Positions 1-5,313 of a DNA stretch of 9,683 nt are shown here, in pieces. This DNA comes from Eubacteriales bacterium. Lineage in GTDB: Bacteria > Bacillota > Clostridia > Oscillospirales > CAG-272. How positions within the stretch are numbered: position 1 is the first letter of the stretch; every line of letters begins with the position of its first letter. The stretch spans positions 1 to 9,683 of the forward strand of contig JAQVWU010000079.1 of the NCBI GenBank assembly GCA_028709565.1, given 5' to 3'. Position numbers and translations under genes: made by a program. The notes beneath the pieces are model-generated. The model was not told where the DNA came from and did no database searches. It saw nothing but the letters and a program-made list of their open reading frames with translations.

Positions 1-514
1 AAGCGCCGCTGTCATTGATTTTTTTTATGACAGCGGCATCGTCTTTAAAATAGCCGTCATGACAGCCCGCAATCTTCAGACCGGGATAACGTTCCTTCAT
101 ATGGGAGGCGGCGGTTTGGGCAATACCGGGTTTACCGCCGAGAAAAAACACACCTTTACCCTTTGCAGCCGACAGTTTTATGAGATTTTCGCACAGTTCG
201 ATACCCGCTACCTTCCCCTTACGCAAAGGCCGGCGGAGTATGCGGGAAGCCAGTATGACCCCGGCGCCGTCCGGAATAATCAGATCGGCTGAGTTTATCA
301 GCTCATAGTATTCATTCTGCTCTATACACATCTGAACGATTTCGGCATTCGGGGTATGAATGACCCGCGCGGTGTTTGTTTCGTCGATAAACCGATCGCA
401 TATTTCCACCGCTTCGTCCATTGTCACGCTGTCGAAAAGCACGCCGCGGATATCGATTTTTTCGGTTATCACGGTTTTACTTTGAATATCGGAATTATAG
501 TTTATTTCTTTCAT
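1..514 (-). CDS. TagA/WecG/CpsF-family glycosyltransferase (GT26), 5' part only
   Basis: The reading frame is open from the ATG at 514-512 to the window edge, giving 171 residues; the C-terminal part (family length about 240-250) lies outside. The family transfers N-acetylmannosamine or a related sugar from UDP onto undecaprenyl-PP-GlcNAc at the inner face of the membrane, building the linkage unit of wall teichoic acid or another surface polymer. Family signatures are seen in order: HTPNAEIV (53-60), the acceptor and catalytic-site motif with T54 and N56; IPDGAGVI (80-87) with the conserved Asp D82; KVAGIEL (101-107); and FFLGGKPGIA (123-132) followed by YPGLKIAGCHDGYF (143-156), the nucleotide-sugar side. 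About 18 extra residues precede the first conserved strand (IDIRGVLFDSVTMDEA). A GGAG (525-522 on the minus strand) sits 7 bases before the ATG and fixes the start. The gene diverges from rnhA. The family is clear, but the exact sugar and polymer cannot be told from the sequence. Confidence 0.9.
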   Translation of the reverse strand, partial: MKEINYNSDIQSKTVITEKIDIRGVLFDSVTMDEAVEICDRFIDETNTARVIHTPNAEIVQMCIEQNEYYELINSADLIIPDGAGVILASRILRRPLRKGKVAGIELCENLIKLSAAKGKGVFFLGGKPGIAQTAASHMKERYPGLKIAGCHDGYFKDDAAVIKKINDSGA

Positions 515-559
515 GTTCAGTCTCCGGCGCTGCGTATTTATTACATCATAACCGATAAT

Positions 560-588
560 ATTATACCATAAAGGTATTTACAATACAA
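560..588 (-). promoter_or_regulatory. Putative sigma-A promoter for the glycosyltransferase
   Basis: On the minus strand a perfect TATAAT (565-560) lies 17 bases downstream of TTGTAT (588-583, 3 of 6 matches to TTGACA). This predicts a start near 553 and a leader of about 40 bases before the ATG at 514. The -35 abuts the -35 of the rnhA promoter on the other strand. The perfect -10 and ideal spacing support it; the weak -35 and AT-rich surroundings limit confidence. Confidence 0.55.
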
Positions 589-606
589 GTTTATATTTTA
601 TATATT
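577..606 (+). promoter_or_regulatory. Putative sigma-A promoter for rnhA
   Basis: TTTACA (577-582, 5 of 6) and TATATT (601-606, 5 of 6) are separated by 18 bases. Transcription would start near 613, about 24 bases before the rnhA ATG. The region is AT-rich, so chance matches are possible, but it is the best candidate in the short divergent spacer. Confidence 0.5.
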
Positions 607-636
607 CTAAAAATCCGGGAGCAGGGAAATCAGAAA

Positions 637-1095
637 ATGAAGAAAATGAAGAAGGTTGATATTTATACAGACGGAGCCTGTTCGGGTAATCCGGGACCGG
701 GAGGATGGGCTGCCGTGATGGTTTACCGGGGTATTGAAAAGGAAATGTCCGGGGGTGAGCCGAAAACCACCAACAACCGCATGGAGCTTACCGCGGTAAT
801 CAGAGCGTTGTCCGCTTTAAAAGAGGCATGTGACGTCACCGTATATACCGATTCCAAATATATAGCCGATTCCGTTAACCTCGGTTGGGCCAGGTCATGG
901 AAGAGAAAAAACTGGATTAAGAGCGATAAAAAGCCGGCGCTGAACCCGGATTTATGGGAAGAACTGCTGTCACTGTCGGAAAAGCACAATTTAAAGGTTG
1001 TCTGGGTTCGCGGTCATGACGGACATGAGTATAACGAAAGATGCGACCGTCTGGCTGTGGCACAATCTGAAAAATTTAAAAATTCACATATATAA
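637..1095 (+). CDS. rnhA: Ribonuclease HI
   Basis: A 152-residue cytoplasmic endonuclease that cuts the RNA strand of RNA-DNA hybrids, removing R-loops and primer RNA. The length matches the bacterial type I family (about 155). The whole fold is present: YTDGACSGNPGPGGW (10-24) carries the first catalytic Asp, D12; TTNNRMELTAV (44-54) carries E50; VYTDSKYI (69-76) carries D72; the basic handle region SWKRKNWIKSDKKP (87-100) is complete; and WVRGHDGHEYNERCDRLA (123-140) carries the active-site His H127 and the last Asp, D137. All four acidic metal ligands are therefore intact. The ATG at 637 is chosen over the ATG at 646 because AGGG (623-626) lies 10 bases before it. The gene is divergent from the glycosyltransferase and is followed by a 190-base spacer with its own promoter, so it looks monocistronic. 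No clear terminator follows it. Confidence 0.97.
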   Translation: MKKMKKVDIYTDGACSGNPGPGGWAAVMVYRGIEKEMSGGEPKTTNNRMELTAVIRALSALKEACDVTVYTDSKYIADSVNLGWARSWKRKNWIKSDKKPALNPDLWEELLSLSEKHNLKVVWVRGHDGHEYNERCDRLAVAQSEKFKNSHI

Positions 1096-1113
1096 CAAAA
1101 AATATACATCCCA

Positions 1114-1142
1114 TTGTCTACCAAAATAGTATACAATATAAT
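1114..1142 (+). promoter_or_regulatory. Promoter of the iscS-iscU operon
   Basis: TTGTCT (1114-1119, 4 of 6) and a perfect TATAAT (1137-1142) are separated by exactly 17 bases. The predicted start is near 1149, giving a long leader of about 137 bases before iscS. The spacer holds an imperfect dyad, TACCA-AAA-TAGTA (1119-1131), that could be a repressor site. A second TATAAT at 1238-1243 lacks a -35 at proper distance. Confidence 0.65.
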
Positions 1143-1153
1143 TGTGCATAATA

Positions 1154-1203
1154 ATATTTCCCGATATTCGTCACATAATAAAAATTGAATATTGTGGAAA
1201 TAT
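1154..1203 (+). repeat. Long imperfect hairpin in the iscS leader
   Basis: Left arm 1154-1169 (ATATTTCC then CGATATTC) pairs with right arm 1187-1203 (GAATATTG, then a single bulged T at 1195, then GGAAATAT). This makes two 8-bp helices separated by a one-base bulge, with one G-U pair and a 17-base loop. No T-run follows on either strand, so it is not an intrinsic terminator. It lies just downstream of the predicted operon start and would form at the 5' end of the mRNA. It may be an RNA control or stability element, or a protein-binding inverted repeat. The pairing is seen directly; the role is unknown. Confidence 0.6.
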
Positions 1204-1244
1204 GATAACCATCCGAAAATTGAAACTATGACATAAGTATAATT

Positions 1245-1271
1245 TTTATTTAATTTATTTAATTTAATTAA
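1245..1271 (+). repeat. Three tandem 9-base AT repeats before the iscS ribosome site
   Basis: TTTATTTAA occurs at 1245-1253 and 1254-1262, and once more with one change (TTTAATTAA) at 1263-1271. The run ends directly at the AAGGAA ribosome binding site (1270-1275). An A/T-only unstructured stretch here may keep the start region open for ribosomes. It could also simply be slippage-prone spacer. Confidence 0.7.
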
Positions 1272-1285
1272 GGAAGTATAGTGTA

Positions 1286-2449
1286 ATGGACAGAATAGTT
1301 TATGCCGACAACGCGGCGACTACTTCGGTATCCGAAAATGTAATCAACGCCATGATGCCCTGTTTTACCGAATATTGGGGAAATCCGTCAAGTCTCTACT
1401 CCGGGGGCCGAAACGCCGCGAACATTATCAGCGGCGCGCGGGAGGGTATCGCGGGACTGCTGGGCTGCCGTCCCGGTGAAATATACTTTACGGCGTCGGG
1501 CTCGGAAGCGAACAACTGGGCGCTCAAGGGAGCGGCGCGCGCTAATCAAAAAAAAGGACGCCATATCATATCACAAAAAACAGAGCACCCCGCTGTATTG
1601 CAGGCCCTCGCCTCGCTCCAAAAAGAGGGTTATGAGGTCACATATCTCGGCGTTGACCGGGACGGTATTCTGACCCCCGGTGAGGTGGAAGCGGCAATCC
1701 GTCCGGATACAACGCTTATCGCGATTATGTACGCAAACAATGAAATCGGAACGATAATGCCGATAAAAGAGATTGCGGCTGTGGCAAAGGCCCATAAAAT
1801 CACTATGTTTACCGATGCCGTCCAGGCAATCGGCAGCATACCGGTCAATGTCACCGACCTTGGGGTTGATATGCTCTCCCTCTCCGGACATAAAATCCGC
1901 GCGCCCAAGGGTATCGGTCTGCTCTATATCAAAACCGGTACGCGTATACAAAATCTCATCGACGGTGGGGGGCAGGAAAAGGGCAAACGCGGGGGCACCG
2001 AAAATACCGCCTATATCGCCGGACTTGCCCGGGCGATGGAAGATGCGGTTGAGGGTATTGAGGATATGGAACGTGTAAAAGCGCTGCGTGACCGGCTGGC
2101 AGCCGAAATAATTAAAATCCCGCATACGCGAATAAACGGCAGCATGAAATACAGACTGCCCGGAAATCTCAATGTCGCCTTTGAGGGCATTGAGGGAGAA
2201 AGCCTTGTCCTGCTGCTCGACATGGCGGGAATCAGCGCTTCTACCGGCTCGGCCTGCTCGTCCGCCTCACTTGAACCCTCGCATGTGCTCCTTGCCCTCG
2301 GAATTCCCGCCGAAAAGGCGCACGGTTCGCTCAGACTCACCCTTTCCCGCGTCAATACCGAAGAAGACGCGGATTATATATTGGAAAAGCTGGCGCCTGC
2401 GGTGCAAAGGCTTCGCGAAATGAGTCCGCTGTGGAACGGACTTCAGTAA
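1286..2449 (+). CDS. iscS: Cysteine desulfurase, IscS/NifS type (group I)
   Basis: A 387-residue PLP enzyme that converts L-cysteine to alanine and passes the persulfide sulfur to a scaffold for Fe-S cluster building and often to tRNA thiolation. Visible features are the N-terminal YADNAATT (6-13), NPSSLYSGG (33-41), TASGSEANNWAL (69-80), TEHPAV (99-104) with H101 stacking on PLP, YANNEIGT (149-156), DAVQAIG (177-183) with the PLP-contacting D177 and Q180, SLSGHK (198-203) with the PLP-binding lysine K203, and RGGTEN (235-240). The catalytic cysteine is C324 in STGSACSSASLEPSHV (319-334), the long-loop form of group I enzymes. Spacing matches E. coli IscS (H104, K206, C328). AAGGAA (1270-1275) serves the ATG at 1286; the upstream GTG at 1281 runs straight into a stop. 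iscU follows after 45 bases. No Rrf2/IscR regulator gene precedes it in the window, unlike many clostridial clusters. It is full-length with all key residues. Confidence 0.96.
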   Translation: MDRIVYADNAATTSVSENVINAMMPCFTEYWGNPSSLYSGGRNAANIISGAREGIAGLLGCRPGEIYFTASGSEANNWALKGAARANQKKGRHIISQKTEHPAVLQALASLQKEGYEVTYLGVDRDGILTPGEVEAAIRPDTTLIAIMYANNEIGTIMPIKEIAAVAKAHKITMFTDAVQAIGSIPVNVTDLGVDMLSLSGHKIRAPKGIGLLYIKTGTRIQNLIDGGGQEKGKRGGTENTAYIAGLARAMEDAVEGIEDMERVKALRDRLAAEIIKIPHTRINGSMKYRLPGNLNVAFEGIEGESLVLLLDMAGISASTGSACSSASLEPSHVLLALGIPAEKAHGSLRLTLSRVNTEEDADYILEKLAPAVQRLREMSPLWNGLQ

Positions 2450-2494
2450 ATTATTATTGTAAAACATAAATATGGGATTGCAGGAGAAAAGCGC

Positions 2495-2944
2495 ATGAAT
2501 TACAGTACAAAAGTTATGGATCATTTCGCTAACCCGCGAAATGTAGGCGAAATAGAAAACGCCGACGGCATAGGCGAGGTGGGCAATGCCACCTGCGGCG
2601 ACATCATGAAGATTTTCCTGAAGGTTCAGGATGACATTATAACAGACATCAAATTCAAAACATTCGGCTGCGGAGCGGCGATTGCTACCTCCTCCATGGC
2701 AACCGAAATGGTCAAAGGAAAATCCATCGACGATGCTCTTACGCTGACAAACAAAGCGGTGGTCGAGGCCCTCGGCGGACTGCCTCCGGCAAAGGTTCAC
2801 TGCTCGGTATTGGCGGAGGAGGCGATTAAAACCGCTATTGCCGATTATTACAGAAGAAACGGCATCGAACACGACCTTACAATAGGCTGTGACGGCTGCT
2901 GCAATGCCTGCGGACATGCTGACAAGCATCTGCATAACCAATAA
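2495..2944 (+). CDS. iscU: Fe-S cluster scaffold protein, IscU/NifU N-domain type, with C-terminal cysteine cluster
   Basis: A 149-residue scaffold on which iron and the sulfur delivered by IscS are assembled into [2Fe-2S] or [4Fe-4S] clusters before transfer to apo-proteins. The three cluster ligands and the conserved Asp are present: C34 and D36 in NATCGDIMK (31-39), C59 in FGCGAA (57-62), and C103 in VHCSVLAEEA (101-110), with H102 alongside. LPPAK (96-100) matches the loop that, as LPPVK in E. coli IscU, is bound by the chaperone HscA. There is no extra segment between C59 and C103, so this is IscU-like rather than the zinc-binding SufU type. The C-terminus (131-149) carries GCDGCCNACGHADKHLH, four cysteines in CX2CCX2C spacing plus three His, absent from E. 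coli IscU. AGGAG (2482-2486) stands 8 bases before the ATG. The gene is the last in the operon, with a terminator 24 bases downstream. Confidence 0.95.
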   Translation: MNYSTKVMDHFANPRNVGEIENADGIGEVGNATCGDIMKIFLKVQDDIITDIKFKTFGCGAAIATSSMATEMVKGKSIDDALTLTNKAVVEALGGLPPAKVHCSVLAEEAIKTAIADYYRRNGIEHDLTIGCDGCCNACGHADKHLHNQ

Positions 2945-2967
2945 AAACCGACATAAAAGGACGAATG

Positions 2968-2991
2968 GCGGCGCCTCAGGCGTCGCTTTTT
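2968..2991 (+). terminator. Intrinsic terminator of iscS-iscU
   Basis: GCGGCGCC (2968-2975) pairs with GGCGTCGC (2979-2986) in an 8-bp GC-rich stem with one G-U pair and a TCA loop, followed at once by TTTTT (2987-2991). It separates the iscSU operon from the glnN promoter. Confidence 0.88.
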
Positions 2992-3037
2992 AGATTGCAG
3001 CTCAATGACAGCCGAATGATAAAATGGATGTACGCTA

Positions 3038-3066
3038 TTGACAAACCGGTTGTTTTATTATACAAT
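3038..3066 (+). promoter_or_regulatory. Strong sigma-A promoter of glnN
   Basis: A perfect TTGACA (3038-3043) and TACAAT (3061-3066, 5 of 6) are separated by exactly 17 bases. Transcription would start near 3073, leaving a leader of nearly 100 bases. The spacer includes the palindrome AACCGGTT (3044-3051), and the -10 lies inside a larger inverted repeat. Confidence 0.82.
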
Positions 3067-3078
3067 ATGAAGTATAAT
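3057..3078. promoter_or_regulatory. Operator-like inverted repeat over the glnN -10 and start site
   Basis: ATTATAC (3057-3063) and GTATAAT (3072-3078) form a perfect 7-bp inverted repeat with an 8-base centre, covering the -10 and the predicted start point. A repressor bound here would block RNA polymerase. The spacing (7-8-7) has the form of a dimeric regulator site, but the sequence is not the GlnR box (TGTTA-N7-TAACA). The arms are AT-rich and contain TATAAT on both strands, so a fortuitous promoter-like origin is possible. Confidence 0.5.
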
Positions 3079-3098
3079 TCCCAATCAGACGGATAACC

Positions 3099-3135
3099 AT
3101 GCGCTGCGACTGAAAAAAACGCAGCGTTTGTTTGT
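3099..3135 (+). promoter_or_regulatory. Terminator-like hairpin and mini-ORF in the glnN leader
   Basis: CGCTGCG (3102-3108) pairs perfectly with CGCAGCG (3120-3126) around an 11-base A-rich loop; a G-U pair (3101/3127) can extend it. The T-rich tail TTTGTTTGT (3127-3135) makes it look like a weak intrinsic terminator inside the leader, i.e. a possible attenuator about 45 bases before the glnN start. An ATG at 3099 opens a four-codon frame (Met-Arg-Cys-Asp-stop, 3099-3113) that covers the left arm, so a ribosome there would prevent hairpin formation. The hairpin is clear; attenuation is inference. Confidence 0.5.
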
Positions 3136-3170
3136 ATATCGGAAAAACAGGATATTAAAAAGGAGCATCC

Positions 3171-5273
3171 ATGCCAGATTTGACCTCAAATTTCGGCAGT
3201 ATGGTATTCGGCGACCGGGCAATGCGTGAAAGGCTGCCCGAAGACGCCTACGCGTCCCTGCACCGTACCATTGCCGACGGGCGTTCGCTTAATATAACAC
3301 TTGCCAATACAATCGCCGATGCCATGAAGGTATGGGCGATAGAACTCGGCGCCACCCATTATACCCACTGGTTTCAGCCGATGACAGGCATAACCGCCGA
3401 AAAGCATGAGAGCTTTATTACACCCGATGACAAAGGGGGCGCCATGGTAAGTTTCTCGGGCAGCGCGCTTATCCGGGGAGAATCGGACGCTTCCAGCTTT
3501 CCTTCGGGGGGGCTGCGCGCGACCTTTGAGGCCAGGGGTTATACGGCATGGGACCCGACATCATACGCTTTTATCAAAGATAACACACTGTGTATTCCCA
3601 CCGCTTTCTGCTCCTATGGCGGAGAGGCGCTCGATAAAAAGACACCGCTTATGCGCTCCATGGAAACGCTGAACAAACAGGCGCTGCGTATATTAAGACT
3701 ATTCGGCGACGACACGGTCAAACGCGTCCACGCAACGGTAGGCGCCGAACAGGAATATTTCCTTATAGATAAAACCCTTTTTGACAGGCGGTCCGATTTG
3801 ATTTTAACCGGCCGCACCCTCTTTGGCGCGCGTCCGCCCAAAGGTCAGGAACTTGATGACCATTATTACGGGGCGATAAAACCGCGGGTAAAAGCCTTTA
3901 TGAGCGAGGTAAACGAACAGCTCTGGAAGCTGGGTATCTCCTCGAAAACAGAGCATAACGAGGCGGCGCCCTCTCAATATGAACTCGCGCCCGTTTTTAC
4001 CACCGTCAACATAGCCGCCGATCAGAATCAGCTGACCATGGAGATACTCAAAAAAACGGCGCTTCGTCTTAACTTTGTATGTGTATTGCATGAAAAACCC
4101 TTTGAAGGGGTCAACGGAAGCGGTAAACACGTCAACTGGTCGCTCATGACCGACTCGGGTCAGAATCTGCTCAACCCGGGGGATACCCCGTGCGAAAACA
4201 TACAGTTTTTATTGTTTTTAAGCGCCATAATCCGCGCCGTGGACGATTATCAGGATTTGCTCCGCATATCGGTTGCCGGCGCGGGCAATGACTGCCGTCT
4301 GGGCAGGAGCGAGGCGCCGCCCGCAATAATTTCGATGTTCCTCGGTGACGAATTGACCGGAATTCTCAATGCCCTTGAAAGCGGAAACGTTCCGCTTCAC
4401 GCCGAAACGGGCAGGCTTGAAACGCGTGTGCATGTACTTCCGAAGCTGCCCCGCGATTCCACCGACCGCAACAGGACATCACCCTTTGCCTTCACCGGAA
4501 ACAAGTTCGAATTCCGTATGCCCGGGTCTTCGGTGTCGATAGCCGAACCCAATATAATGATAAATACAATCGTCGCCGAATCACTGTCGGTTTTTGCCGA
4601 CAGAATGGAGGCTGACCTGGCGCGGGGGGAAACGCTCAGCGGCTCGGTGTCAGCCATTGTTATCGCGACCATACGTGAACACCGGCGTATACTGTTCAAC
4701 GGCAATAATTATTCTGCCGACTGGGTGCGCGAAGCCGAAAACCGGGGACTTTTGAATCTGCCCTCCGCGGCCGATGCCATACCATGTCTTATATCCGAAA
4801 AAAACATAGGATTGTTCACGCGGCACAGGGTTTTTTCCGAGGCAGAACTCCGTTCGCGTTATGAAATACTCCTTGACGATTATTGTAAAAAGCTGAACAT
4901 AGAAGCGCTGACCATCGCCCATATGATAAAAAAGGAACTTCTGCCCGCGGGGGTTATGTATCTGCGCGAAGTCAGCGAAACGGCGGTCAACTTGAAGGAA
5001 CTGGGTTTGCTTAACGGAGAATCGGTTGAGCTGATAACAGCGGCAAAACTCTCCCGGCTCTGCCGCGAAACCGAATTGAAAATCGACGCTCTGCGGTTAC
5101 AGATAGAATTGTCACACGCGCAGACATCAACCCTGGGCACCGCGCAATTCGTAAAAGACAAAATAATTCCCGCCATGTCCGAACTGCGCAGGGCGGCGGA
5201 TACACTTGAAGCCGAATTGCCGGACCGCTGCATCCCATACCCCACATACGAGCAATTGCTGTTCAGCGAGTAA
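3171..5273 (+). CDS. glnN: Glutamine synthetase type III
   Basis: A 700-residue cytoplasmic enzyme making glutamine from glutamate, ammonium and ATP, the main entry of ammonium into metabolism. The size and sequence fit GSIII (about 700-730), not the 440-470-residue GSI. Hallmarks in order: the N-terminal GSIII domain with ATHYTHWFQPMTGITAEKH (61-79); DASSFPSGGLRATFEARGYT (106-125); CIPTAFCSYGGEALDKKTPL (141-160); the metal-binding AEQEYFLID (192-200, E193 and E195); TGRTLFGARPPKGQELDDHY (213-232); HNEAAPSQYELAP (262-274, E264 and E271); VNGSGKHVNWS (314-324, catalytic-site H320); AGNDCRLGRSEAPPAI (371-386); RTSPFAFTGNKFEFR (435-449); and a long helical C-terminal part. From memory the family consensus at some of these sites reads AQHELAP, KHNNWS and NDHRLGANEAPP, so Y270, V321, C375 and R379-S380 are unusual. 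AAGGAG (3160-3165) lies 5 bases before the ATG. A strong promoter, an operator-like repeat and a leader hairpin suggest regulation. ftsK follows after 40 bases without a terminator. Confidence 0.96.
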   Translation: MPDLTSNFGSMVFGDRAMRERLPEDAYASLHRTIADGRSLNITLANTIADAMKVWAIELGATHYTHWFQPMTGITAEKHESFITPDDKGGAMVSFSGSALIRGESDASSFPSGGLRATFEARGYTAWDPTSYAFIKDNTLCIPTAFCSYGGEALDKKTPLMRSMETLNKQALRILRLFGDDTVKRVHATVGAEQEYFLIDKTLFDRRSDLILTGRTLFGARPPKGQELDDHYYGAIKPRVKAFMSEVNEQLWKLGISSKTEHNEAAPSQYELAPVFTTVNIAADQNQLTMEILKKTALRLNFVCVLHEKPFEGVNGSGKHVNWSLMTDSGQNLLNPGDTPCENIQFLLFLSAIIRAVDDYQDLLRISVAGAGNDCRLGRSEAPPAIISMFLGDELTGILNALESGNVPLHAETGRLETRVHVLPKLPRDSTDRNRTSPFAFTGNKFEFRMPGSSVSIAEPNIMINTIVAESLSVFADRMEADLARGETLSGSVSAIVIATIREHRRILFNGNNYSADWVREAENRGLLNLPSAADAIPCLISEKNIGLFTRHRVFSEAELRSRYEILLDDYCKKLNIEALTIAHMIKKELLPAGVMYLREVSETAVNLKELGLLNGESVELITAAKLSRLCRETELKIDALRLQIELSHAQTSTLGTAQFVKDKIIPAMSELRRAADTLEAELPDRCIPYPTYEQLLFSE

Positions 5274-5313
5274 ACGGCATTAATCTCACACGCGAAAGAA
5301 CCCGGAGGTAAAC

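Noticed and set aside
59..571. Two plus-strand reading frames (59-292 and 356-571)
   Set aside because: They lie opposite the glycosyltransferase, whose minus-strand frame is open to the window edge and carries clear family motifs; their translations look like nothing known.
1571..2941. Long antisense frames over iscS and iscU (184 and 224 codons)
   Set aside because: They are opposite fully motif-supported genes, lack sensible ribosome sites and give composition typical of antisense shadow translation.
2965..3096. A 43-codon plus-strand frame between iscU and glnN
   Set aside because: It runs through the iscU terminator and the glnN promoter, its AAGGA is only 3 bases before the ATG, and the product shows no recognisable pattern.
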